Positions 24,190-36,900 of a DNA stretch of 64,000 nucleotides are shown in pieces. This DNA comes from Galaxea fascicularis. Taxonomy: Eukaryota; Cnidaria; Anthozoa; Scleractinia; Euphylliidae. The notes beneath the pieces were generated by a model that ran no database searches, had not been told where the DNA came from, and worked only from the letters and a program-made list of their open reading frames with translations. Made by a program: the position numbers and the translations under genes. Within the stretch, counting starts at the first letter, position 1. The number at the start of each line of letters is the position of its first letter. The stretch is from contig OX419347.1 in the NCBI GenBank assembly GCA_948470475.1, forward strand, positions 15,575,175 to 15,639,174, given 5' to 3'.

Positions 24190-24353
24190 CTAGGCGCGTT
24201 TACACTACAGAAAAAATGGCTCCGGACCCCATCAAAAAGTAGTACGGACTCATAATTCTTGTAAAGAAATATTGGAGTTTCCGCGGGGCCATAAGGTGCC
24301 TATGGCCCTGCGGGGTCCGGACCCATCTTTTTCTGTAATGTAAACGCGCCTTA
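24190..24353. repeat. MITE with GGCGCGTTTACA ends
   Basis: The left TAGGCGCGTTTACACTACAG pairs with the complement of the right end TAAGGCGCGTTTACATTACA. Inside, GGTCCGGACCC-type sequence also mirrors 'ggctccggacccc'. It is 164 bp, non-coding, between CHERP and SKP2. The rest of 23356-25010 holds no recognisable exon. Confidence 0.8.
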
Positions 24354-24985
24354 AGTCGACTTAGTTATTTTGAAATTCATTCACACTAGTATCAAGCATA
24401 CCTATCTTAACATTACGTCAGCGTGTTTTATGCAGAAATTACAAATGTTGACACATATTCAGTTATATTATGCTCTGGAATATTGCTACTCCAGGAAAAG
24501 AGAAACTGCTTCAATTTTCTTTTTAATGTTTGTATCGATGCCGATTGTCTGATTTTTCTGTTGTGGGTCTTATGTAGATGCTTTTATTTTGTGGAGGCAT
24601 ATTCTGGGATAACTCCCCTACCCCACTACCCACTGTTCTCTTTACATGAGGTACCTTGATTTAAAGCAAAACGGAACATATTCTTCAAATTTTTCAGTGA
24701 TGAAAAGAAAAACAATTCAGATTAAACTATAGGGCTAACCCCAATAACCTTAAAGGGGTCTTTAAAGAAATATTGAAATTATATCAAAACGTATTCTTAA
24801 GTTTTTTTAAGACACGATAAATTTCCCCGGATTGAAATAATTAAAAATCCAAATCCCAGAAAAACCTCAGTTCTCAAACATTCCACAAATAGTTCTACAG
24901 TTCGGAGTTCCAGTACCAGAGTTGTATTCTTCCAAGCCTCGGCTTGGCGTTTCTCTGTTTGTTGTCATTCGCTGTTCGCTCGTGA

Positions 24986-24993
24986 GCGGGAAA
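24986..24993 (+). promoter_or_regulatory. E2F-type octamer upstream of SKP2
   Basis: GCGGGAAA (TTTCCCGC on the other strand) lies 17 bp before the SKP2 ATG, inside 'cgtgagcgggaaatttgtc'. Vertebrate SKP2 is a known E2F target, so the site is a plausible cell-cycle control element here. Function is inferred. Confidence 0.55.
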
Positions 24994-25010
24994 TTTGTCT
25001 TCGATTTGCA

Positions 25011-28000
25011 ATGGCGTCCGCGCGAACAAGAGATCGCAGGAGAAATACCGTGAAAACCAGGTGGGTTTCAACATAATAACGATCTAAAAACATGGCCGAG
25101 GAAGAATTTTCAAGGACCATTTGCTTTTCATACAGATCGAAGGCAAATCTCACGTACGGAGATCTTGGTGTGTCAGAACTGGCATGGCCCGCCGAAGACG
25201 ACAGAGAGCTCAGCCAGGAAATCGTACGAGTAAATCCGTCAACTCGTCATTCAATTTTACAGGTAAAAGCACAATTCGTGAATGAAAGCTTTTAGAGTGT
25301 GTGCTATAAGATTTTTTTAAGGTATTTTTGGATGGCTTCTAGGCGATTACTACAAGGTATTTTGCGTTTTCCCGCCGCAATATCTGCCTCCCTGACACGT
25401 TTTGTCGATTCATTGAAATCAATGCACTTGTTCTCTTTTGTCAAGTGGAGGAGGCCATATTATCAGACAGTTATCACTCGAGATCAAACAATTGTAGATG
25501 TAAATCTACGTATACCAAATATGCAAGGACTTCCCTATCCTTCCTGTGGAAGACTCCCGCCAATTTCCAGCTTGGCCCGGCTAAGTTGGTCCATGGTGGA
25601 CATTTCAAAACAATGAGAAAATCGACACGTATCATCTAATGTTCTTACCCGTGTTAATTGAATCATTTCCATATGAAGATTTTAAAATAAAAAATCTTAA
25701 AGGCTATTTTCATTTGTCAGTGGAGTTTTGGGGCAGCCAATATATCTTGCTTCATATTTTTATTTAAAATGTAACTTTTTTTGCATTAAGAGGAACTCCT
25801 GAATGAACAAGCCAGATGGCTAATCATAACCCATGCTTAGCCCCATGGCCAAATTGTGTCAGTACGATTTGACTAGGAGTTTCTAACCCCCTAATTCCAC
25901 CTCTGGAAGGGATGCCAACAGCATGAAGTGACTTGAAGTATTTCTTCCCCTGAGTGGACTCTTACTCCACCACAGGATAAGAGGCAATTTGCTACATCCC
26001 TCTCACACCACACCCTGGATGACAAAATTCCTCCCCCCCCCACCCCCCACATCCTTCCACTGAGATCTGTTTTTAAAGTGCATTGGTCTTGCTGTTATTG
26101 ATCTGCTCAAGGTTTCCTTCTGTAATCATTTCATCAGGCTCCCAGTCATAAGTTTGTTGTCAGTCACTGGGGTAAAACATCATCTTTAGTGGCTAGTTTG
26201 GCAGATAATTGCTTGGCATCATACAGCGGCTGGAGAACCGGGCCCATCAAGGAAAGATGTGATGATTGCGCTCATAACAGACAAGAAAATATTGTGGCAA
26301 GAAAAAGTGATAAACCTACGTGTACCACAAGTAATTTCTAAATAAGCTATTCTTCTGATTGTGTTCACGCATGCTGTAATAACCTATTTCAGTAGAAACA
26401 AGTTCTTGTTCTTGTCTTACTATGCTTAGCATGGATGCCTGGGAGGTCTGTGCACTTCCACTGCAGCCAACTTGCATTTAGATAGAATACTGCCCCCATC
26501 ACTGGTGAATCTTTGCCACCCAGACATAAGTACAAATCCTAGCACATGTAACACTTAGTGATTGATTGGAAGGAATTACAGTGTACAGGAAGTAGGTGAC
26601 ATGGAAAACACACCATAATACACTAGCAGACTATTCAAAAACCACTAAATCATGCTGAAACACTAAAGAATTTCATAGACAGACCAAGTTAGATACCACC
26701 TATATCAGTCTTGTTTCTTTCTTGTTATTTCAGATTATTGGACATCATTATCAGATGAAATTATCCTGTCAATTTTTCAATTTTTACCCAAGAAAACTGT
26801 AGTCAAATGTGCCCATGTTTGCAGACACTGGCAAAGACTTGCGTGAGTCGCATCTTTCCCTTGTACCAATCAACTTTAATACAGTGGGAATGTTGTATTT
26901 TCTGCATCCACAGTTTTTACATAAAGGTGTATTTTTGCCTAAGAAATTATCATTTAACAGTGTTCCAGATAAGAGCCGGTTCTCTGCTCAAAAACATGAA
27001 GAAGCTGGCTCGCTGACCCAACACACAGAGTTGTTGAGTAAGAACAGTTGGAAAGATCCATCTCTACTGGCCCCTCAAAAATCTTCTGCAAGCCCTGGAC
27101 TCTGAAAGTTATCTGGAAGACTGCTTTAATTCAATTGTGTGTTTTCAGCTATGATGAAAGCCTTTGGCGACGTGTAGACATGACAAAGGCAAATCTTCCA
27201 CCAGGACTACTAGGAAAAGTATTGAAGCGAGGAACAAGAGTTTTACGTTTAGCTCAAGCAAAGGTGAGAAAAACAGTGACCGTAGCAACCAGGGCCAAGT
27301 AGCTCAAAGTATGGTTAGTGCTAACCATTGGTTAGGTCAATTACTGAAACCTACACCTGGGTTGTCAAGGTAATTATCCTGGTTAGCACTTAAGATGCTT
27401 CAACCAACTTGGCCCAGCATGTATTGTGCAATAAACTTGTCTTGTCCCCAGTAAAATGTTATACCGACATTTTTTCTATTTTTAGGTTGCATCCCCAATA
27501 TGTGATGATAATGCCTCATCTTTCTCAGACATAGTTCCTCTATCACCACAGTCACCAAGGTAAAATAAAACAATAAAATAGTTTTGTTAAGGGTCAATGT
27601 GAACATTTGAACTGCCGATTAAAGAATGAAGCTGTGAGTGATCATCGTAGTTATGAACACTACAACCAAACAAACATACCAAATTGCTCTCTGGTCTATC
27701 ACCACAGACATCTTCGGTGCAACACAGCAATCAAAATTTGAAGCGAATATATGTACAAACATTTATAACCATTTATAAAATGTTGGAAGAGTTACGCGCG
27801 CTGTGATTGGTCGAATCGAGTTCATTATATCCCAATAAAGCACGCGCTCTACGTCACACACGTGCACTGTTGAGTTATAATGCACGCTGCCTACGTCACA
27901 AGCTCGTGCACGAGCAAATAGGTATGAAAGCTCGCTTAAATCTCCGGGACATTTTATAAAAAGAAATAAAAAACTTGTTCCTCGTACATTGTTGAGTTAT

Positions 28001-31000
28001 ATAAGCACTTGGGAATTTTTAAGAACACTCGAGAAGTGCCAGAAGCACTCGCCTTCGGCTCGTGCTTCTCTAGGCACTTCTCTCGTGTTCTTAAAAATTC
28101 CCGCGTGCTTAATAACTCAACAATGCACTCGGCGAGTTTTTTATTACTTTAGTACAAGCATTTATCACCACAATTATCATGTGGTTTTTCTTTTTCTTTT
28201 TTTTTTAGTGAATCCACATTTAGCCTGAGATATCTGGACGCTACCTGTTGTTCCTTTGAAAATGACACACTTTTGTGTCTTCTCTTGGTAAGTCGTGACC
28301 ACAATCAGACAGTAACTGCAACCACTTCTTTTAATTCCACCTTAGTGCTTCAATCACTAAAACCCTTTAATCTTGGGATTGTGTGAACATTCCCAAGAAA
28401 ATTCATGCCAATACTGTGGCCTAAAGTACATATTTCAATCAGGCCATTTTGATTTACTACAATATTCCTGGCTGCAAGGAAAATACCATTATTTCAGGGA
28501 AATACCCTTAATCGGTTCAACAAAATACAATCATATGTACATCACCAAAGAAGGCAGTGGTGGAGGTTCTAAAGAGCTTAATAGTGTTAAAAGATAGCAT
28601 CAGGAATGAAGACATAGTGTATTTTTCAGAGGGGTCAGGTGGGAGCCCACACCAAAAGCCCTTCCATGAGTAACTTGTGATCATACCCTCCCTCCCCATG
28701 TCTCAAGAAGAATACCTGATCACAAGTTATTCCACAGGGGTAGGGGGGGGGGGGCAGTGATGGGTCTTATGGACAACATTTTACTTACTACTACTTCTTA
28801 ACTGCATCAGCATAATAATTTCTTTTCCTTTTTATGAAATTTCAGCACTCAACACAATTAACCCACATCAGCTTGGAATCCTGTAGTGTCTCAACAAGCA
28901 TATTGAAGTGTGTAATTGAAATATTATTAAAATTAATACAGCCATATGAAGTTAACTCTCCTCTAACGTTGGTTAGTGGTTAAGCACTTATGTACAATTT
29001 TTTTAAATATCACTTGTATGACCGAATTGGACTTCTTTCAATCTGATTAATATTATTAATAACCTGTCCAGGGGGTTGAATTTCTGTAGTGGTGATTCTA
29101 CTGGCCTTTTGCTAGCAGAAATTCAGATAAGTGGTGACAGCCAATAAGACTACAAAAGAGTTCACCTTCATATCGAGTGTTGTAAAACTGAAACCAAAGC
29201 TTTGGTTTCAGTTTTACAACACTCTGACCAATCACAACAGATGCAAACAGCCAATTAAAATATGAAGAAATTACATGTAGCTGGCACAAAGCATGGGAAA
29301 ATGCACACATACAAGTCGCAATTGGTATTGGTTTTGCTGGCCAACCACAGAGCAAAAGTAGAACAAGTACGATTTACTTCTGGTACTCAGTTGAAAACCA
29401 CTCTTAATGAATAATGAAAATAATGAAAACCATTATTGTTTTCTTGACAAATTTTCAGAGCTATCAGTGAACTCCGTAACCTGAAGGTTCTAAACCTTGC
29501 TATGTGCACTGGTGTAACAGTCACAGGAATATGTTCATTGGTTAAAGGTGGAAAAAACACCAGGTAGCACTTATCTTGCCTTTACAGAATAAGCACTATT
29601 TATCGTCAACATCATCATTGTCATTACTATCATTGTCATCATCATCATTATCACCACCTGCCATTTGTGTAGGTGACAGGTGTACATTACCATACAAACC
29701 TATATTTTGAATGGTAATGGGACTACTGAGTGGAGTCCAATTTGGTCTGTAATCATACAAGTGATAACAAAATCAAACGACCGCACAGCAGGAGTCTGAT
29801 TTGTTCATCACCAGTAAGATTACAGACCAAATTGGACGACACAGTTTCCAAGAAAAGAAGAAGAGCCAAGTTATAAAAGAAAGGGGAATTTTGCATTAAA
29901 AGACTGACAAAGGAAGCGTTAACATAAAAGCATTATTGAACAGAGTCTGCAGGACACGAATTGTCGCTGTATTATGCCAACCATTTGAATTTGATGACAT
30001 TTTTTATCATAGACTCAAGGAGCTTAATTTGGCATGGACAAACCTGACAAAAGCGACTGTCTTAACTGCAATAAAAAACCTGCCAAAGCTTCAGAAATTG
30101 AACCTCAGTGGCTACAGAGAAATACTCAATGATGACAGTAAGTGGATTTATTTATTTACTTTAATAAATATTATTTTTATTAGTATTGCTGTTATTGCTG
30201 CTGTTAACCTTCTAATTTATCCACCACCACACAGTTTTAAACATATTTAGGAAAATGATACAACATGGAATAAATCTCTGTGATCTCAAACTATTAATTA
30301 TTATTGATTTTTACAAATTGCTCAAAACTTTGGTCATTGTTTAGGTATCAAGCAGCTGGTTAATTCATGTCCTCACCTTACACACTTAGACCTCAGGTAA
30401 CTGTTCCTAGTACAGTAATGATGATGGTAACGATGATACACATAACAACAATGCTTGACATGATACAATAAAGCCATACACCGCATTTTCTATGGGTTTC
30501 CCAGCATAATAAAACCACTCAGGATGTTAAGCGAACAAGAGAAAATCTTGTAAATCATTTACCTCCAACTTATGATTAACAAGCTTTGTGAGAGTTCTCC
30601 CAACGTCCCAAGTGGGTTCATTATACCAGGAAACCAACAGAGAATGCATTCCACTGCTTTTGCAAAGTAATATTGTACGTACAAGTTTGAATCAGTTTAC
30701 TGGTATAATAAACTACAGGTTTTTGACCACTCAGAATGCACACAGTTATTCATTTTATTTTATAAAGGAATATAATCTTAGTAGAAGTCCATTAACCCTT
30801 TAAACCCTTAAGACTGATCAGCATCAAATTTCTCCTTGTGATATCAGCACTTAACAAAACAGGGTGGTCATGAGAATTAAGAATAGGATCAAACAAGATG
30901 AAATAGCTTGATTTTTTAACAAGTTCTCCCCACTACTTTTATAGAAAATGTGCAAGGGCAGCAAATGAGAAATTAAATTTTGATATTAGGGTTTAAAGAG

Positions 31001-31271
31001 CACTGTAAAACATTTGATAAAAAACTAAATTTAAGAAAGGTATAAGTGATCTCAAGTGACAAAGTAAAGTATATAATGAAACAAATAGTTATGGTAAGGT
31101 TAAAGAATTATTTTATGAAATTGCTGTGTGGGATTACAGCCAAATCTAGTGCAACTCAGTGTGGCAAATCAAGTGAACAGCACAGGTCAGAGAATCTAGT
31201 ATTTGGAAAATGTCATGCTACCTGCAACAGTTCAGTAACAAGTTTAAGTGAAGTTTAATTCTTGCAATTCA

Positions 31272-31304
<33 letters not shown>

Positions 31305-32356
31305 TCAGTGATGCATTCAACTTGACGACAAAATCTTTAGAGGAAATCCTCAAACTAGAAAAACTTGTTCACTTGAGCTTAAGTAGATGTTATAGCATTG
31401 CTCCAGCAGCTTTCAGGTAACATTTTTACTTTGTTCTTAATCTGACTGGTAAAAATATCAGTAAGACTCAAACATGCCATACACAGGCCCATTTAAATGG
31501 TTTTGAAACAATGTTCAAAGTGTTGGAAACAATAATTATTCAAGCAAATTAAATTATTGCTTCAAGACTCCCATTTAGCATTACTTCAACTGTTTACACG
31601 ACTTGGGCAGTCAATAACTAAAGTCGACCAATAAAACTGCTCTATTTCCAGTCTGATATTCTCTAAGTATTAGAACGGTTATTGTCCCCAATGTTCCTGC
31701 CTTGTCTTCAGTTGTGTAATAAATATCTTTTTAACCAGGCGCAAGGGCTGTAAAGGAGAATATCGGCCCAAGGTCTTTTTTGTACAGGCCTCGCTGCACT
31801 CAGTCCATACTGCCAAGACCTTGGGCCGATATTCTCCCAGTATGGCCCTCGCGCTTGGTTAATAAGATATAATAGACCTTGTCCTCATTAATTTTGAATG
31901 ATGCCGGTCATTTGACCACCTTAACCCTGATATCAAAATGTGTATTCTCCATACTGTTCTCCACTAATTTCTATGGTGATGATGAGAAAAATTTGCCAAA
32001 CAATGAAGACCTTTGGGTTTTTCACTCTTAGGGGTAAAGGGTCAATGAGTACCAGAAGGAAAAAATAGAGTAAATACACTGGTACATACTGATACTGTGG
32101 CTAAGAAAAACATACAAAAAGTTGATGTCTGATTATTTTTCTTCTTGTACTGACATGATATCATTTTAGTTCATGTTTACAGAAAAGAAAGCTGAAAATA
32201 TTGGACATCTTTGGCTTCCTAAACCCAGAAGGAATTGACATTTTGAAGAAGGAGCTTCCTGATGTTGCTATAAACAAGACACTTTACTCAACAATTGCCA
32301 GGCCAGTAGGGTCAATGTACTTAGGGAAAATCTGGGATGTCCAATGTAAAGACTAG
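25011..32356 (+). CDS. SKP2: S-phase kinase-associated protein 2, F-box/LRR substrate receptor
   Basis: SKP2 is the substrate-recognition subunit of an SCF ubiquitin ligase that targets CDK inhibitors such as p27. Exons: 25011-25060, 25136-25262, 26205-26319 (tentative), 26734-26842, 27149-27263, 27486-27559, 28209-28287, 28846-28907, 29459-29563, 30013-30137, 30345-30396, 31309-31416, 32170-32356. Total 1308 nt, 435 aa (human 424). The F-box spans the exons at 26734 and 27149 (YWTSLSDEIILSIFQFLP, CRHWQRLAYDESLWRRVDMT). Leucine-rich repeats follow: LKELNLAWTNL, LQKLNLSGYREIL, LTHLDLSDAFNL, LVHLSLSRCYSIAP. The C-terminus TLYSTIARPVGSMYLGKIWD matches the SKP2 tail that folds back over the LRRs, which separates it from other FBXL proteins. 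The tentative exon was chosen because it restores phase; its sequence is not conserved and its donor is CTAC|GTGTAC. Confidence 0.9.
27970..28141. repeat. foldback element with arms of about 75 bp (SKP2 intron)
   Basis: The arms read outward from a loop near 28060. TTGTTGAGTTAT and GGGAATTTTTAAGAACAC on the left mirror GTGTTCTTAAAAATTCCC and ATAACTCAACAA on the right. The centre, with 'agaagcactcg' and 'cgtgcttct', also pairs. Together these could form one long hairpin. Confidence 0.85.
29175..29224. repeat. perfect 50 bp palindrome
   Basis: GAGTGTTGTAAAACTGAAAC (29175-29194) plus CAAAG is followed with no spacer by its exact 25 nt complement, ending at 29224. It lies at the left edge of a CCAAT-rich repeat copy (29170-29410) related to 18770-19020, in an SKP2 intron. 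No mismatches were found. Confidence 0.9.
30792..31000. repeat. TTAA-flanked MITE, approximately 200 bp family
   Basis: It begins TTAACCCTTTAAACCCTTAA, carries the family phrases 'gatcagcatcaaatttctcc' and 'gagaattaagaataggatca', and ends 'attagggtttaaag'. It is a full-length copy of the family seen at 4106, in an SKP2 intron. Confidence 0.75.
31271..31308 (+). repeat. (CTTT)n microsatellite serving as a polypyrimidine tract
   Basis: About nine CTTT units run directly into CAG at 31306-31308, the acceptor of the SKP2 exon at 31309. The microsatellite therefore forms the pyrimidine tract of that splice site. Confidence 0.85.
31727..31873. repeat. foldback element in last SKP2 intron
   Basis: The left arm, with GGAGAATATCGGCCCAAGGT, is mirrored by ACCTTGGGCCGATATTCTCC on the right. 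The outer parts 'tctttttaaccaggcgca' and 'cgcttggttaataaga' also pair imperfectly. The loop is about 45 bp. It is non-coding. Confidence 0.85.
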
Positions 32357-33955
32357 GTTTGCATGAACGATTCTCATTAACTATTAATGTAAAACCTTTA
32401 AAACACAGACAGCCCTGCACGAAGGAAAGTCTTCATTAGTGATTTAGTCTGAATATTCATACTTTTTCATTTATATTTCTAATCACTGTTCATTAGCTTA
32501 CAACAACATACATTGTGAACCAAAGAAAAGTGGTAACACTCTTTAAGACTTTTACATGACAAATATGTTGCTTTAAGAAGTAACAACAGTATCAAGTTAC
32601 TAGGATTTAAAACATGTTCCTTGGTTTTAAAAAAAGGTTGTTATTTTTTCTATCATTGTTCAGTGAATTTTTGAGAAATGTTTTGCATTGGAGATTTAGT
32701 AAAAAGTTATTATCAATACATTAAGAATTAAATATAAAGAGATTTGTTAATATTGTTATAATAATATTTTCACTAATTATTTGGCTTTGTTTGCAGTCCA
32801 TTTGGTTGTGCTTCAATTACAGACTTTACCAGTCAATAAATTACTGTTTTCCTTAAAACTGAATGATCAATATTACTAGTATACAGAAATGGACCCTACA
32901 CGACAAAGCTTGATATAAGACACAATTGTAATGAAAGTAAGATGTTCCATTCTTTCCTGTTTTGATAATAAATATGGGCATCAGCTCAACATCACTGTGT
33001 CCTTTTCTCACATGTTAAGTTTTCATGGTTTGACATTATGTTTTCTGGAAACATGAGGACATTTCAAAATCACAAAATCTGCACAAGTAACTTGAGCCAA
33101 GCTATGATCAGGCCCAATTGTACAATCAGCATTATTATTCTTGTCATTTCACCTTTCCCACATGAAAGGCTTACTGTCGCAACGAAAATAGAACCTGATC
33201 ACAGGTTAGTTTTGAGCTGCATATACTTGTTGCTCCACAAGTGAAATACAACTTGGAACTTGAGCCGAAAAAACCGGATTCTCTCACAGGCTAATGACCA
33301 CAAGATTTCATCAAGGAGATAATAATTATGAATGACATCTCTGATTGATTGAAATCATCCAATCACAACACCTGAATGAATCATTTGATGAGAACTAAAC
33401 ATGCTTGTTCTGGAGACCTTTTGTCCAGCAACTGACATAGCAGTCAACAGCAGGTCAAAGTTTCCTTTAAAAAGATGATGAGCTTGTAAGAAAAACAAAG
33501 TTTTTCCAAATCAGCTTTCTTGATATAAGCTTACAAACTAGAAATTATTATTGGATTGAAATTCTTTATTAACATTTGAATGTGACAAATTAACCCATCA
33601 CATCATCCAATCGCAACATGTGGTTCCTGAAAAATATAAATACCTACGACAAGGAAAGTCAGTGGACATTCCAAGGGGGAGAGGGTTGCAAAAGCAAACG
33701 TTTTAAGAGAAAAGTATGGAGCTTCCAGAGGGGAGGAGAGTGCAAACCAAAAAGCCTTCCTTTTGTTCTTCATTTTGGCCAAAACCTTCCTTTGCCTGGA
33801 TTGTTTGGGTCAATATAGAAGAACTAATAACAGCTGAAGTGGACATAACAGCACAGATTGAGTTATTTTTCTTGTACATGCTTTGCAAATTTGCACTTTG
33901 ACAGATATCAGTAAGAGAAACTTTCTGTCAAGTGGCAGCATAAGAGCACTCAACA
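32357..33955. other. convergent 3' region between SKP2 and LMBRD2
   Basis: No exon is recognised. AATAAA at 32967-32972 (+) is a plausible SKP2 polyadenylation signal about 610 bp past the stop. TTTATT at 33565-33570 is AATAAA on - and suits LMBRD2, about 390 bp past its stop. A dispersed G-rich repeat copy covers 33655-33800. Confidence 0.55.
33655..33800 (+). repeat. dispersed G-rich repeat copy, 3' of LMBRD2
   Basis: It contains 'gtcagtggacattccaaggg', 'agagaaaagtatggagct' and 'gagagtgcaaaccaaaaagc', matching the copies at 13720, 34364 and 34757. Confidence 0.6.
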
Positions 33956-36900
33956 TCATAAATCATCAAAAATGTTCTTTGGTGCTCTACTAGACGATGA
34001 TCGTCCATATCCAGATGGAGTAGCACTGTAACTGGATGATGGTCCATTAGGATCATAGTCGGTAGCAGACAACAGCTCAACACGATCGCTGTCAGTATCA
34101 AACCTAGAATACTTTACATACTGCCCATCTGATGCTAAATTGGTGCTAGATGTTGCATGGTTGTTGTCTGAAAGGCGACGGCCTTCATGTTCTGTTCTGC
34201 GTGTTGAAAGTTTCTTTTTGGCTGTTTCAGCTCTTTCTGACCAGGATTCCTATGATTAAACAGGTAATAGATTGTGATCAATAATTATCTGTCAACTGAA
34301 ATTTCAACAGCACAGAAAACAATGTGTGGTTCCTATTATGATCCATATCTCTCCCCACCCCCATAGAGGATTTTTTGGTTTGCACCCCCACCCCTCCAAA
34401 ATTTCCAATTTAGCTTTATACTTTTCTTTAGAAACTTTGCCTTCCCCACCCCACCCCTTGTAATTTCCACTGACCCTAAGGGGAAGTATGACATTTTTTG
34501 GACCTACACTATTTTGTACAACTTACAATGTAAATTTTACAGTTTGGTTTGAAGACCAAACAAATTCTCTCAAGGTCAGATACATGGTATTTCTTTACAC
34601 GGGTTATAGCCATTTTATGTTTATACATGTACAAACCTTTCGACTTCCATCTTCAGTCAACATTTCTCTCTTCCTTCTCTCTGTAAGGGTACAACAAAAA
34701 AGAACAGGATTAACATTTGAATTCAAATGTGTATCATCAAAACTGGAATAATAACAATGTATGATTCCACCCCCACCCCTCCAGAAATTCCAATTTAGCT
34801 CCATACTTTTCTTTTTTGCTACCCCCTTCCCCACCCCCTTTGGAATTTCCACTGACCTCCTGTGGGGGGAGGGGGGAGGGATATTTTTTTGGAACTGCAC
34901 AATAACAACAATACCTCTTCTAGTGATATCCTTTCCCTCATTAATATATTCTGATGATATCTCGTCTTCAATGATAAATGTTTGAAATCCAAGACAGTTG
35001 AGACATCTGGTACCAAGACTGAAGTATGTTGCCAGACACACGAGCACAACGCACATGGGGTAATACAAATTGACTCCCTTGGATATGAATGATAACACAT
35101 CCATGTGGCCCATAAACTGTAAAAAAAAAGAGAGAGAGAGAGAGAGAAAACAGTTGTGAAAGTCACTGGAAAAGTTAAGAAAATGGGAAAGAAAAAATGT
35201 TACAAGAAAGAAAATTAATATTGATTTCTACTGAAAATGAACGTCTTACCAAGATAAATCAGGGGTGCTTTCACTAGACTTAAGTGAAATATTCAAGTTG
35301 CAGATACGAAAACAAGGAAATACGAAAGATAGAGACTGGAGAATAGAAATGTGAGCTAAGATTTGAACTGTGGGTTAATAATTACAGTCAACTGATCCAA
35401 CTTCATTTTTTGATAAATAACTTACTGCTGTAAATGAAGTATCCACTTGTTCTGCTGCTCCTGTTACATGTCCATCAAGGTGAATTATCGCAAGGAAGTT
35501 TAGACACAAAGCATACGTCAGACGACAAAGCAACCTGCAAGGAAAGATTAAACTGCACAGCTCAGACCAGTAAGGACAAAAACAATACTTTATTATTTTA
35601 CACTTGATATTAGAAAATGCTGCAGTTTTATCTCAAACTTGACCACATACCCTAACTGATTCACAGCTTATCCAATAATAATGAACTAATAAATTACTTA
35701 CAATCCACTGAATAACAAGCTATTTGGATCTGTCTGATGCTTTGGTGCAAAGTAGTAATAGTTAAAGAATCGCATTTTGAAGACAGTGTAGTAAACACAG
35801 ACGCACATGTAGGAAATAGTAACACAGGATATGACCTGAAACAACAAATTAAACAAAATACTCAAGCAGCGGTTTAAAATAAATAACAACATATTTTCTT
35901 GCGAGCTGCAGTTGCCGCTGGTTTAACTGATGAACAAATGGACATCCTTAATCCTTTCACGGACCCTATTCCTCTGAATTCAAATCACAAAATAAGAGCA
36001 AAACTAGGTTACTGACACGATAACCAGTAAGGAAAACAATATGAAAGTGAAGTTGAAGAGATCAGAATTCTTAAAATCAAATTTTGCCCTTATCCTTTTT
36101 CTTCTTGCCCTTTAACAATTTGACTTCAATAACATACTAACACTAAAGCTAAAACTAACTTCCATATCTGTCACAAACCTCTACATAGAAATAGTAGTAT
36201 CCCACACTTGCTCCACGAATCATCTGCGCGTAGATCGAGAGCACAGGCTTGGTAATGAAGAATGTGACCTCTGACCAGACAAGAGTCACCGATAACAAAA
36301 ACAGAAGGATTGCAGTGATACGCAGTAACCAGGGAAAGATCCAGACTCGCCAATACCACTCTAAAAGTAAGAGTTAAAGCAAAAGCAAAGTATTAATGGA
36401 ATGTATTGATACTAAGCAGATAATTTATATCAAATAGGATGTATGTCCAGAAGATGAGGATGTTAAACTCTCACAATGTTTAACATACCAAAGATCGGTT
36501 TTGCTCCGCTGGATGGTCCTCTCAATGAAGATTTGTAATGCCTTCAAGGAGGAAGAAAAGTGAGGATTAACCCTCGACCTCTTAAAACTGACAAGCAACC
36601 AAATTCTCCATGCATGTTAAGTACTTTTATCAACAAAACTTATGTGTCATACCAGATAAGGATGATAATAAAGTAAGCTAGTATATGTAAACAAAATTTT
36701 CCATGACGAAAATGGGTAAAAGATCACTACATTGTCTTTGATTATCTGTTATAAAGTAGATTTATCAATGGTTAACATAAGATGAGTAAAATATAGAAAG
36801 AACAACTACGTACCTGTCACTGCTTCCAGCATTTCGTGAAAGATCTTCCAATTCAAACACTTTTTCTAACTGCATGTTCCACTGGCTAAGAATGCCAACA

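Noticed and set aside
34604..35113. 169-codon - strand ORF as a separate gene
   Set aside because: It is LMBRD2 exon 34915-35116 read through into its intron and a G-rich repeat.
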